From Castanea sativa (Eukaryota > Streptophyta > Magnoliopsida > Fagales > Fagaceae): a stretch of 64,000 nucleotides of DNA. How positions within the stretch are numbered: the stretch's first letter is position 1; every line of letters starts with the position of its first letter. The stretch covers positions 25,492,390 through 25,556,389 of the forward strand of contig NC_134016.1 of NCBI RefSeq assembly GCF_040712315.1, in the 5' to 3' direction. This document shows positions 1-11,692 of this stretch, piece by piece. The position numbers were made by a program, and so were the translations under genes. The notes beneath the pieces are model-generated. The model saw only the letters and a program-made list of their open reading frames with translations. It made no database searches and was not told the origin of the DNA.

Positions 1-73
<73 letters not shown>

Positions 74-74
74 C

Positions 75-105
<31 letters not shown>

Positions 106-140
106 TCACACACACACACATACACACATACATACATATA
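1..140. repeat. Compound microsatellite (CT)n-(TA)n-(CA)n
   Basis: About 60 bp of CT dinucleotides run into TA repeats and then CA repeats. This is simple-sequence DNA with no coding content. The stretch from here to about 1300 is AT-rich and holds nothing I can name apart from the GT/TA tract near 571-627. Confidence 0.95.
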
Positions 141-570
141 TAATTGTTAAAATTTGTTTTATGTAAATAATTTGTGCACCGCATATAGTACGTGATGCAT
201 TTAACTCATTAAACTTTTCTTAATGACATTACACAAATTTAGACTATTATAATTTTAATGCTTGCTCCATATACATGTCATCAAAAGAGTTAAAATATGT
301 AAATTATTTTTTGATGAACTAAAATATGTAAATTATTGATAAGAGATTACATTGCCTCTTTGTTTTCAAGCTTTTTTATAAATAAAATAAAATAAAAAAA
401 CCTTAAGTTTACTAATTTTATATAGAAAATAACATTTAATTAACACAAAATTTGACATATGTGCTAAAGACATTGAGAATTCATGTCATCTAACACCATG
501 ATTTTAAATATATTATACCATTCAAACTTATTGGATGGTGTAATATTATCAAAAAAGTTACTGCACTTGA

Positions 571-627
571 TCATGTGTGTGTGTCTGTGTGTGTGTGTAT
601 ATATATATGTATATGTATATGTATATG
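571..627. repeat. (GT)n-(TA)n microsatellite
   Basis: GT repeats pass into TA and GTATAT repeats. It has no coding content. Confidence 0.9.
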
Positions 628-1323
628 TAAGTGCTTGAATTCTTATGGTCCAAGTCCACTGAGAATAGTGAAGTCCCTTCCCTTAAATTAACCCCAAAAC
701 AATATAATTTGTATGGAGAGTGGGAAAATGACTTTAGTGTGAGTTGAGTTAAGTTTAGTATTAAGGCCGAAGATCCAAAGGTTAACAGAGTGGAATGATT
801 CCAAAGAGTAATTTAAGATTAATGCTGCATTCGGGTGATCCTGAGGATGTGTTCTTATACAAAAACTTATACAAGTTCTACCTTCAACTCCTTTACACTA
901 TGTGCATTCCTATTCTTCTTAATTATGCTTTCTTCCAAAAATTCTGAATCCCTTGATCTGAGAGGTTCTCTTTCCTTATATACTCTTTTTTCCTTCCATC
1001 CTGACCCTCCACTTGTATACTTTCAAGCTTTTCTATGGACACTTGTCCCTTCCAAGTTCTGCTGAAGGTGGTAGAAGGAGCTACTTAGCTGTGAATCTAC
1101 TATTCAGGTGTCATTTCTTTATTATTGCAGCTAATAAGGTTGTTGTCATGCATTCAATGTGGAGGTGGTAAGTAACCTTTTTCAGGAAATATCTTTCCAC
1201 TACCTCGGCCCTTTCCTAGAAGACTACTTCTCCTACTCAGGCACTCTTGTGACATTACGCACCTTTCCTATCCTTTCTCGAGTCAGAGGTGCTTTACAGA
1301 TGAATTGGTGGAAATATCGTTTC

Positions 1324-1707
1324 TCATCCTCCTCGGTCCTCAAACTCCCCACAAAAAAAATATATGATATCTTGTATGGCGAACATGTCATGCAACATGT
1401 CACGAAGATCGGCATACTCTATCGGGCTTTCTTGGACATGACTATTAGGAATTTCAGTAGAAGTTTGTGCAGATGATGATTCCCCAATAAAAACCCAAGG
1501 GTTATAACCCCTACAGATCCCTTTTGACACTAAGTGAGCCTATATGACATCTATAGGCCATGAATTTGTATGCACACATTTTCTACACGGACATGAAATC
1601 GTTCCATCTGGGTGTGCATGGTTAGATGCAAAATTTAGAAACTGTTGGACTCCATCTAAATATTCTTGCGACCTCCTATTGGTAATTTTCATCCAACTCT
1701 TATCCAT
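1324..1707 (-). pseudogene. CACTA (En/Spm) transposase-associated domain, broken
   Basis: On the minus strand an ATG at 1707-1705 opens a reading frame beginning MDKSWMKITNRR. It has the layout of the plant transposase-associated domain found at the N terminus of CACTA-type transposase proteins: an N-terminal DKSW motif, then the Cys cluster CPCRKC, then a segment ending SKGICRGYNPWVFIGE. A TAG stop at 1542-1540 interrupts the domain after 55 residues. The same frame then continues to 1324 (ADLRDMLHDMF) before further decay. The rest of the transposase is not recognisable below 1324. The strand agrees with the CACTA terminus at 8999, which points the same way, so both may belong to one element. 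Domain assignment is from recognised residues; a profile search against the Transposase-associated family would settle it. Confidence 0.75.
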
Positions 1708-2056
1708 TGCTATAAAGTGACTTACAAGAAATACCTATAATGTGATTTCATGAAAGCACAAAGCAAGAGTTAACATACATTTCCTTTACACAATTTCACT
1801 TTAATTTAAAAAACAAATCATCTTTAATCATTCACTTTCAGCTATGTTCCTAAGAAAACAACGAATTTATATGCATAGATTTGGTAACTATAACATTATT
1901 ACTAGCAATAACCTAAAATGAATTAATCAAATAAAAACAACTCAACAAGAATCATCCAATATTACACAAAACAGTCAACACTCCCAATATCAACTAAAAC
2001 CACCTTATTACCACATGCAAGCCTCCTGCTTGCCCCAATTCAACAACCCACCACAA

Positions 2057-2093
<37 letters not shown>

Positions 2094-3049
2094 CTTAAGT
2101 CTTTCACCAACTTCACTTACTTTGATCACATGAAATTAGATGTGAAAAAATGGACTTGAGAAGAATCAATCTTTGATATGGTCAGAACTTACATTTTTTA
2201 CTTATCAAAAAATTTAAGTTAACCAGTGTGAACATATATATCATTTTTTACTTATAGTGGTCTTCACTCCTAGAAATTACAATCTAACTCCTAGTTCAAT
2301 TCAAGAGCAAAGTACTAATTGTAAAATCAAGTTTGGTGACTACAATTGATCTTTCTATCACAATTAAGCAACTAAAAAGCAAAACAAAAATAAATAAATT
2401 TTGATTATAATAATACAAATAAAACAAACGGCCAACAATAATGGTTTCATTATACTGCCAATAACAATAATGGTTTCAACATTAAGCAACTAAAAAGCAA
2501 AACAACAATAATGGTTTCACTATACTATTCTGTGAGGTGAAATGTTTTTTTTTAAGCGATAATCAAGAAATTTTGTCCAAAAACAAACTATCAAGCAGCT
2601 ACAAAAAGAACATATAAAAATTTAATCTAATCATTCATTGAAAATATCCTCAAAGCCATGAGTTTTTTTTTTATTTATTTATTTAAATCCTCACTACACT
2701 TAACCAAAAAGATAAAAATAAAACAACAAACGACTACAACCCAAATTGATTCCACCTCTCTTTAATTCCATCTTTCAATCATCTCCATGCTTCTATTTTT
2801 AATGGCCATAAAAAAGATTGAATATGACCACTGATATCTATTAACCTACTAGTCTACTACTGACCTTATTTATTCTCACATCAACTAATCTCTACCACCA
2901 CGGATATCTATTAATCTTCTGACCTTATTTATTCACACATCAACCAATCTTTACCAGTGTTATTAGTACGCACTTAATCAACAGTTCAAAGCAGCTATCA
3001 TATAGAGGACTACAAGAATAAAGCACTGGTGTAACAATACAAAAACCCA

Positions 3050-3103
<54 letters not shown>

Positions 3104-3104
3104 G
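1708..3104. other. AT-rich non-coding stretch with two microsatellites
   Basis: No supported gene. It contains an (AG)n tract at 2059-2090 and a (TA)n tract at about 3057-3101, which abuts the gypsy-type LTR sequence. It may be internal sequence of a CACTA element (inference). Confidence 0.6.
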
Positions 3105-3735
3105 GTGAATTATAAATTTAACCAACTCCATCTCATCCAAAGTAGCTGTCCAGAACAAAAGATGCATCCCACACAAGAAGGACGTCCATGTAAGGATAAC
3201 CATCTGTGAGAAGGTCGTCTATAGAAGGACGACCTTCCGTGGGAACAAGGTATGCTCGTCAAGGAGGCTCCTGGACGAGCCCCTGACACTTAGGAAAATT
3301 CCCAAGCATGAACTTTCCTACATGCTAATGTTCCAGGACATGAGTGAAATCCAAGTTTTGTATTACAACTCCTTACCACATGCATAACTTCCAGTGACAG
3401 TTATATGAAAAAAATGCAACTCCTAAACGGTTGTGGAAGTTATCCCTGAACCCTCAAACCTCCTCAAATATAGGGAAAATCACAAGTCTAATAACCGTTT
3501 CTAGGGCGCACTATATAAACGCCCATTCAGACCAAACAAAGGTACGTTTTTACAATTCCTGAAAAGTTGAAACTCCCAAAATTTAAGAAAGAAAACTAAC
3601 TTTGGCATCAGAGGGTTCTTGGCCAGCAACCCCGGTCACCTTTGATCATTGTTTTTTCTTTTTCAGGCTATCAATACAGTCACTAGTCCTTTGAAATCCG
3701 AAGCATCCAGCCTACTGATTTTCTTCGTATCATCA
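3105..3735 (+). mobile_element. Putative 5' LTR of the Ty3-gypsy element, with TATA box
   Basis: Sequence upstream of the gag frame carries a TATA box at 3512-3519 (tatataaa), a hairpin around 3213-3238, and ends near 3735 in CA. It is followed by GACGCCGTCTGTGGGAA, a primer-binding-site-like segment typical of plant Tat-type gypsy elements and partly matching a tRNA-Asp 3' end. The left boundary is uncertain, because no second LTR exists in the window to compare with. Confidence 0.5.
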
Positions 3736-3770
3736 GTTGACGCCGTCTGTGGGAATATCTAAAGTTTCGT

Positions 3771-5063
3771 TTGATTTTTTGTGCTTTTAGCGATTTGCCT
3801 TTCCAAGACAAAGGTTGTATTGTTCGGACAAGATTAAGGGCTACCAGCCCAAGCCACCAAGAGAGTAGGGATTCTTCTAGTAATTCCCACCGTGATCGTC
3901 GGTCAGCGCCTATCATGCAACTGTCTTCCATTCAACATATACAGTCCATGGCTGCCGCTATGGCAGAACTAACTTGTAAAAACCAAGAGTTGAATAAGGA
4001 GATCAATTTAAGGAGGCAGCACCATGAAAGACATGCGGAAGGGCAAGCCCAAAGTCAAGATGGCAAAGGAGAAAACGTTGAGTCTAAGAATCAGTCAAGG
4101 GGTACTGCTTCAAGAAGAGTGCCACACTTGGAGAGAGAGATGAACCAGATGAGAAAAGTTATGGATGAAATGAAGGAGAATATGAGACGGGCAAACCCTG
4201 TGGATGACTTAGTCCACCGAACAGATTCCCCTTTTTCAGCTTCCATCAATAGTCATCCCCTAACCCTGAAGTTCAAAATGCCTTCCTTGGATTCATATGA
4301 TGGAACTCGTGACCCGTGTGATCACATCGCTACCTTCAAGACTACCATGCACCTTCAAGGGATTCCGGACGAGATTATATGCAGAGCATTCCTTACCACC
4401 CTTAAGGGACCAGCACGAGTGTGGTTCAGTAAAATACCCCTAAACTCTGTGGGCTCATTCGAGGAGTTGAGTAAGTTATTCGTCAATAATTTTATTGGAG
4501 GACAACGCCACAAGTGTTCCTCTTTCAGTTTATTAACTATAGAGCAAAGGGAAAATGAGAGTTTTCGGTCTTTCATTACCCGATTCAATAGAGAAGCCTT
4601 GACGGTGGATGAAATGGACGACAAGTTGTTATTGGCCGTCTTCCATAATGGGGTCAACTCTGACTTGTTCATTCATAAGCTCTACGAGCAAGAACCACAA
4701 ACTATAGCTGAACTCGTTCATTCGGCCCAAAATTTCATGAATACTGAGGACACAATCATAGCCAAGAAGAGAAAAAGAGCAGAGCGTTCGGAAGTAGGTC
4801 ACCTACGTCATCCAGATCAGGGTCCTCGTCCAAAAAAGGCTCAGGCAGAAGAAAAAATAAAAGATAGAGATAGTAAGAAGGCGAGCTCTTCAGCAAGAAA
4901 CCAACAATACACTCCCTTGAATACGCCATTGAAGCAAGTACTTATGCAAATCAAGGACAATCTGTCCTTGAAATGGCCAGAGAAAATGAAAGGAGATCCT
5001 AACAAGCACAATAAGAGCAAGTATTGTCGTTTTCACAGAGACCATGGGCACGACACGGACTAG
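3771..5063 (+). pseudogene. Ty3-gypsy gag (Tat-type), open to a premature TAG
   Basis: The open frame runs 430 codons. The first ATG in frame is at 3915, so the start is probably there. A predicted coiled-coil/charged N-terminal part (residues 50-150) precedes a retrotransposon gag domain with the typical FLTTLKGPARVWFSKIP block (about residue 205) and the LTIEQRENESFRSFITRF segment. It ends at CRFHRDHGHDTD followed by TAG at 5061-5063. The frame goes on as YFDLKQQIENLIRQ, where related elements have a Glu/Asp codon, so the stop looks like a point mutation rather than a programmed gag end. Further in-frame stops follow at 5214 and about 5276. The product would build the particle of a retrotransposon; this copy is dead. 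Confidence 0.85.
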
Positions 5064-5329
5064 TATTTTGATTTAAAGCAGCAGATAGAAAATCTTATCA
5101 GGCAAGAAAAGTTGAGAAATTTCCTTGGACGAGACCACAAGGACGAGAAGCTGAAGGCCAAGTTGGAGGAGTCGTCACAACCCCCACTTGGAAAAATAAG
5201 AGTTATTATAGGATGAACCTCTGTAGCTCAGTCATCCAAATCAAGGAAGACAAATCTAAAGGTGGTGCAAAACGTCTAGCTGTTTGGACGATCTCCCAGG
5301 ACAAGGGAAGCTGATGAGCAAGCCATCAC

Positions 5330-6890
5330 GTTCACGGATGAGGATCTGAAAAAGTTCACCACCCACATGACGACGCAATTGTTATTACTCTACTCATTGC
5401 CGATTATACAACCAGGAGGGTGTTGGTAGACAATGGAAGCTCGACAGACATACTGTATTACCCCGCCTTCCAACAAATGAGGCTAGGACGAGATTAACTC
5501 CGACCAGCAAATTCGCCATTGGTAGGATTTGGAGGAATGAAGGTGCAGTCTGTGGGCACCATTACATTACCTGTAGTAGTTAGAGTGTACCAGCAACAAA
5601 TAACCAAAGAGGTAAACTTCCTTGTTGTTGATTATTTATCATCATATAATGCTATCATTGGAAGGCCGACTTTATATAGTTGGAAGGCGGTAACCTCTAC
5701 CTACCATTTATCCGTCCAATTCCCGACCGAGCATGGAATGGCTCAAGTACAAGGAGATCAGTTAGCCACCAAAGAGTGCTACTTAGCCATGTTGGCAATG
5801 GACGAGCATGTGCAGACAATGAGTATATATGAGAGAAGGATTACTGCGGAGCCTACTGAGATGTTAGAGGATGTCCCGTTGGACGAGAGCAGCCCCGAGA
5901 AGTTTACTAGAATTGGGGCGAGTACGGAAAAGGAGATAAAGCATACTCTGATCCAGTTTTTGAAGAAAAGCCTTGATGTCTTCGCATGGAGTCACGAGGA
6001 CATGCCGAGTATTGACCCAAGTGTCATTACCCATTGTTTGAATGTGTACCCTTACTCCAAATCTGTGCGTCAGAAGAAGAAGGTTTTTGCTCCTAAGCGA
6101 GACAATGTCATCAAGGAAGAAGTCCAGAAGTTGATTACCGCGGAGTTTATCTGGGAAGTTTATTATCCGAACTAGTTAGCAAATGTAGTCATGGTAAAGA
6201 AGGCCAACGACAAGTGGCAGATGTACGTGGATTTTACTAACTTAAACAAGGTTTGCCCCAAGGACAGTTATCCATTGCCACGCATTGACCAATTGGTGGA
6301 CTCGACAACAGGTCACAAACTGCTGAGTTTCATGGATGCATTTTCAGGCTACAACCAAATAAAGATAGACGAGACAGATCAAGAGAAGACTTCCTTCATT
6401 ACTAGTTAAGGGTTATTTTTCTACAAGGTAATGCCTTTCAATTTAAAGAACGCAAGGGCGACTTACCAAAGACTGGTTAACCACATGTTCCGTTCTCAAA
6501 TCGGATGGAATGTGGAGGTTTACGTAGATGATATGCTGGTAAAGAGTTTGGATGAGGAGAAGCATCTAGACGACCTTCAAGAAACCTTTAACACACTTAG
6601 GTGGTATAATATGAAATTGAATCCAAGCAAGTGTGCTTTTGGAGTTTCATCAGGGAAGTTTTTGGGGTTCATGGTTTCACATAGAGGAATTGAGGCGAAT
6701 CTCGACAAAATCCAGGCAATACTAAATATGGAACCACCGAAGAACATCAAAGAAGTCTAGTCTCTTACCGGACGAGTTGCCGCCCTTAACAAGTTTGTTT
6801 CAAAAGCTACTAACAAATGTTTATCATTCTTTAAAGTCCTCAGGAAGGCATTTGAGTGGACGAGGGGAATTCCACAATTTGAACCTCATT
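5330..6890 (+). pseudogene. Ty3-gypsy protease and reverse transcriptase, multiply broken
   Basis: The segment at 5399-5490 encodes VLVDNGSSTDILYY, the aspartic-protease site of Tat-type elements, and ends at a TAA. From 5519 the frame resumes with NAIIGRPTLYSWKAV. It then enters the reverse transcriptase: FTNLNKVCPKDSYPLPRIDQ, FMDAFSGYNQI, MPFNLKNARATYQRLV and the catalytic YVDDM (about 6520-6535). In-frame stops lie at 6173-6175, 6407-6409 and 6758-6760. Three of these sit where the family has Trp, Gln and Gln, so they look like single C-to-T or G-to-A changes. Similarity stops near 6890 inside the end of RT. RNase H, integrase and the 3' LTR are missing, so the element is truncated. Confidence 0.85.
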
Positions 6891-8300
6891 ATAAGTATTG
6901 TTCATTAATCAACCAGTGTTACAAGTCTGAACGGTTATCCAATAAACATATGAAAATTTTCAGAATATATACAACAGTTAGTAATGTGCCAATCACATAC
7001 TTTTAACCAACGCATAACACAATTATAGGACTTTTTGTTAATCAATAATGCTATTTTAAAAAATATTCAGTAAAGTAACATTGTTTTAAACTTAAAGTTG
7101 CTGCAAAATAGCCTTTTGTTAAACTTATCTTTTGAAAAGACAAATTCAAGCACCGAACTCATCTCTCCAAGAGACAAGCTTCACCCACTATGCTGTCATG
7201 GATAATGGAACATGGAGAAGCCTCTTTTGTAGAGTTCTTTTGAATATAAATAGCTTAAATCAATTTCATATTTCTAAAGAAAAGGAACATCAACAAGAGA
7301 AAGAAACCTCTATGCTTCCAATAACTTAGAGCAATATCTAGAATATTTAAACAAAGTAGTGAAGACCAAAGATAATCTAGAATTGTTTACCCTTTTGAAA
7401 AGCCTTGGACAATTTCATGCACAAACTAGTCTGAGTTAGATGCTTTGGGCACTGCCTAGGAGAAAAAATGAAAAATGGTTTATAAGTGCCTAAACTACTT
7501 TGGCAGTCAGGTTACTCCTTTTGGTGCCAGAATTAAGCTCATAGGCCTCATTCCCTCTCATTCTCAAATTATCCTTACTGAAAGGAGAAAAAAACATAAA
7601 CGAAAGAAAGAGAAACCTTTAAACATTGCTAAGAAGGAAAAACGGATGATGGTCTATTAGTTCTAGCTTAAAAATCAACCAAATTCTTGCCAAACTGGCC
7701 TAGTTATTGTAAACATGAGCACTCTACGCTATCCTCATTTCATGAAATAATAACATATAAGATATAACTATCAATCTTCATGTTAAGACTAAACAAGAGA
7801 ATCTGACCCTAACTATATCTATATTTATGTACTATTGCTGAACTACTTCCCACATTTTAATTCAACTCAATTCAAGCCAAAAAAAACAATGCATCACAAC
7901 TATAAACTGTATTTCAGCACAATAAGGTTTTATTAGCACACAAAACAACTCACCAATTCCATACTAGGATCACTAATTCAGGGCGTCCCAGCATCACTAA
8001 TCAACGTGACGATCTCACCTTGCTTCAACCTCTTTAACACGGCTTGTTCTCTTTGAGATTCATTGAACTTGTGATAACTCAACAGAAACATAATACATGC
8101 CAACAACGCAATATATAATAATAAATAACTCACTTCAGTAGCTTACACTATATAGGCTAAACATTTTGGACAAAAACCAAAATAGCACAACAAAATAAAA
8201 GAGAATTTGTACCTGGAATGGAAATAAGGGGTTTATTACGGCAAGGCTTTAAGCTTTAGGAAGGTTCTGCATAGAGTTCCAGAAGAACATTCCTTGCACA
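6891..8300. other. Unassigned AT-rich sequence
   Basis: No coding region is supported. The two short open frames near 7132-7329 and 7475-7660 have no recognisable motif. The position between the gypsy fragment and the CACTA end suggests intron or spacer of the CACTA element (inference). Confidence 0.5.
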
Positions 8301-8319
8301 ATGGCACTCATTAATCAAC

Positions 8320-8690
8320 AAAACTTATAGATTGATTTGATGAAGAAGAAGCACCGAGAAGGAAAGTTAAGAAAGATGAAATGCAAAGAATGAAACTAGC
8401 ATTGGAATGAAACTTACCAGAAATGAGTGGGTTAGTCTCTGGCGAGTGGGTTAGCTTGATTAAAACCTTCGGCGAGAGAGAATGCGAGAGCAAAGCCTAG
8501 GCTTGGGCCGGAGCCGTACCTGAAGAGAGTGGCGACGGGGAGGACGTGAGGCGGTGGCAGCGAAGATGGAGTTGACGGCGGAAGCTTGACTGAAGTGAGA
8601 GTTTGGAGAGAGTGAGAGAGTGAGAAGGAATGTTATTTTGAGAGTGTGAAAACCTAATAAGTGGGAAGGTGAAAAAAAAAGAGGGAAATT
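8320..8690 (-). promoter_or_regulatory. Probable promoter/5' leader of the CACTA transposase gene
   Basis: Read on the minus strand, this GC-richer block has a CT-rich leader (about 8640-8570) and then donor-like sites CAG|GTACGG (near 8520) and CTG|GTAAGT (near 8420). It sits just inside the CACTA terminus. It looks like a non-coding first exon with introns, as expected upstream of a transposase gene. No protein similarity was seen. Inferred from layout only. Confidence 0.35.
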
Positions 8691-8699
8691 TTGGGGCTG

Positions 8700-8999
8700 G
8701 GAAATTTAAAGGTCTATTGCGGGGGTCCAACTCGCCGCTATAACTAAGAAAAAGCATTGCAAAAAGGAGTACCTATTGCGGCGATCATCTTAACCCCACT
8801 ATAACTTACATATTGCGGCGGTTTTCTATACAGCCGCTATAATATTTGCACAAAATGATATATTTATTGTGGCGGGATTTTGGAGCGCCACTATATCTAA
8901 GTTAACGCTGCTAAAACATATATATTGCAGCAGTTTTATGTCCCGCCGTTGTAGAACGTTACAAAAAACCCGCTGCAATAGTACAAATTTCTTGTAGTG
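8700..8999 (-). mobile_element. CACTA transposon terminus with subterminal repeats
   Basis: The end at 8999, read on the minus strand, is CACTACAAGAAATTTGTAC, the canonical CACTA-family terminal inverted repeat. Over the next 300 bp there are about a dozen short GC-rich subterminal motifs in both orientations (variants of TATTGCGGCGG and CGCCGCTATA; for example at 8714, 8732, 8774, 8811, 8833, 8869, 8885, 8925, 8942 and 8969). These are the layout of transposase-binding sites. The three bases outside the end are AAT, the candidate target duplication. The matching opposite terminus was not found in the window. Confidence 0.85.
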
Positions 9000-9780
9000 A
9001 ATGTAAAATCCAAATTCTCCCAAACTTCAGGGGGTAAATTTCAAATTCTGAAACTTCAGGATGTAAAATCCAAATACACCCAAATTTTAGAGGTGTAATT
9101 TGCAATTTACCTTAGTTATAATGATAGGGGTTGGGAGAATTGAATCACTAAACTACAAAACACTTGACATATACTTTACATATCCAATTCCTAGAGATAG
9201 ATGAGTGTAATACTCATGATTTGAAAGAAAAAAGTCTATGTCCGCGCACAAATTTGTTACTAAATTATAATAAAACTTATGAGAACTAAATATTTATCAT
9301 TGCAAAGAGACTTTTATTTCATCTACAATAGAAAGGAGAAACATACTATAAAATTTTGAAATGTCTAAAGCTTTATTCTTATGACTCAAATATACAAAAA
9401 GATCCCTTAAAAATATAGAGATATGATAAGAGGAATGTTTAAAAATAAATGGTGAGTTTTAGATAGTTCAATCAATAAAATCTCTTAATCTGGAGTTTAA
9501 AACTAGCTTACACAAAAATTAATTGGTGTCTAGTCATGATGATAAGAACAATCATCATGAAATTGATACCATAAGTTAAAATTTCTATGGCATCTATAAA
9601 AAAAATGATTTATTCCCTTTATTCATAACCATTGTTTTGATTCTTTTTGAGAAAAAAAGAAAAAAGAAAAATACACTTTCAACTATGGATAACATGTAAC
9701 GGCAATCCTTGCATTTTAATAATAAATTATTTATCATTTAAAATTTAATAAAAATTATTTTAAATTAAAGTATGGTCGAG
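9000..9780. other. AT-rich spacer with a short direct repeat
   Basis: At 9002-9110 a phrase of the type TGTAAAATCCAAAT..CACCCAAA..TTCAG is repeated, suggesting a decayed small repeat. Nothing else is supported. Confidence 0.5.
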
Positions 9781-10510
9781 GATGAGTTAAGGAAGACTAG
9801 GCCTAGATTGGAGCCAAAAAGGGCCATAGGAGCGTTTCTAGAGAATGTTTGGGTCTAAGTAATTCGAGGAGAGTATAAATTTGGAGATTGAGCTATGGAA
9901 GGAAAAAGCTCGAGATATCACGAAGAGGATTGGGGATCGTCAGGCTGTACCTAGGATGATAACTAGTGAAAGGAACAGTAACTAGTTCGAACAAGATTTA
10001 GAAGAAGCTTCCTAATGAAGCCAATGTCTCCTCCACATTAAATGCACTATACCAATCAAGCATGTAGTATTAATGACTGAATGACCCCTTTGAACAGTGT
10101 TACAACAACTTGTTACCTACTCAACTGAGCCTCAAAGGAGGGGAGGAGAATGACGTGACAAGTATCTTGTCTAAATGATCATCCACTCTACAAATGGACA
10201 GCTAAGATGGAAGTATTAGAACTATAAATAGGAAAAAATCTCTCATGTTGTGGGATTGGTGGGAGATGGAGAAAACAGAGAAATCATTGTAAACACTAAG
10301 GAGAATTTCATCTTGTATTTAGACCATTATAGTGACTTCCTTTGGAATGAAAAGCTAATAAACCAAAAGACATTTTTTGTCAACAATCTGTCTTAGCCCT
10401 AAAGTTTCTTCTCTTTACTTGAGTCTTTTTCTATTTCTTAACTGTTAACTCAAAGATTCACTTCTTATAAAACTAATTGTTTCAGATAGAAACCCAGCCC
10501 AGATAGGATT
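9780..10510 (+). mobile_element. Possible LTR fragment
   Basis: The segment has the look of a gypsy-type LTR: a GC-richer block, a TATA-like ACTATAAATAGG near 10220, then a transcribed-leader-like stretch (TTGTAAACACTAAGGAG...) about 60-80 bp downstream. No second LTR, primer site or coding region is attached. The call rests on promoter-like layout only. Confidence 0.35.
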
Positions 10511-11342
10511 GCTCGGTTTTTAGTCCATACATCTTTGATTTTTATTTTTCTTAGTTATAAAGCTATCAAACAATTTATATAATTCATTTTAAATTAGTTA
10601 CAAAGGTATTGAATAATTTATTAAATGCGTAATTTTACAATGTTTATCTATTTTTCTGATGGGATTAAAAGGAAGGGAATATCATGGATGTTCCCATTAG
10701 CATTTACTGATCTGGCAGGACGCCTCCTTTTTATTTCTTCTTCTTTCTTTCTTTTTTTTTTAAATAAATTTTTTGATAAAGCGGGAAGCTTCCATATTGT
10801 TTGAAGGCCAAAATGCATATTGTATTTACTCCTATTTACTGCGACATTTGTTTGTATAGAAAAGTAAGAGCTATTTTTCTTCGATAGAAGAAAACTAAGA
10901 GCTTGCTTATGCACTAAGAACGGGTTGCAAACGTGAAACAAGGCGGAAATGCAGACAGATTTTTTGTTTTGGCCGAGTGAAATGCTGACAGCTTCATAAT
11001 ACAAAAAGTCAAGTAAAAAAAAAAAAAATCAAGTCAGCACTTAGCATATTCATTTGACCATCTACAAAACCCGAGTAGAATTGTTATGGGTTGTAATTTA
11101 AATCTATGACTTAAATTATTTACCCATCAGCAATAATTAATAATATTTTATCACGGGAGATTTGATATGATTCTTTTGAAAATATTTTGGACGTGCATAA
11201 CACTTTTCTAATAAAAATTTATAACAATATTTATTACATTCCTTAATTTGCTTACCGCCTCACACATGGATCACTTAAACAAAATTAATTCCAAATTATG
11301 GTGGGTCTAAATGTGAAGTAGTAGGAAAATTTAAGGGAGTGG
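10511..11342. other. AT-rich non-coding spacer
   Basis: Contains homopolymer runs of A and T. One minus-strand open frame (10648-11004) has no motif and is poly-Lys rich. No feature supported. Confidence 0.6.
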
Positions 11343-11351
11343 TAAAATTTT

Positions 11352-11692
11352 GGCGAAAATATAATTTATATCCACTAACTTTGTCCAAAAATTATTTTGG
11401 TTAATTAAGTTTGAATTTGGTCATTTTATTCCGGTAACTTGACCCAAAAATTATTTTAGTTCTTTAAAGACTCACTTAGTCTAACAACTTTGCCCAAAAT
11501 CACTCAAAACAACCAACTTAAAGGATTGGAATGATTTATGTTTAATGTTCTAAGACTAAAATGATAATTTTCAAACTTAAATTACTAAAATGGTTTTGGA
11601 ATAAAGTTATTGGACTAAAATAACTAACTTCAAATTTAAAAGACTAAAATAATTTTAGGACAAAGTTAACCGATATAATTTGCATTTTTACC
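11352..11692. mobile_element. Foldback Mutator-like MITE with 9-bp target duplication
   Basis: The 341-bp element begins GGCGAAAATATAATTTATA and its end, reverse-complemented, begins GGTAAAAATGCAAATTATA. The two arms pair imperfectly over about 120-140 bp through blocks such as ACTTTGTCC.AAAATTATTTT. It is bounded on both sides by the identical 9-mer TAAAATTTT (11343-11351 and 11693-11701). A 9-bp duplication with long terminal inverted repeats is the signature of Mutator-like elements. No coding capacity. The duplication is AT-rich, so chance contributes some doubt. Confidence 0.75.

Noticed and set aside
835..1476. Plus-strand open frames of 76 and 105 aa
   Set aside because: No motif, no splice or promoter context; the second is antisense to the CACTA transposase remnant.
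2940..3203. Minus-strand open frame with a long Tyr-Ile run
   Set aside because: The run is the translated (TA)n microsatellite.
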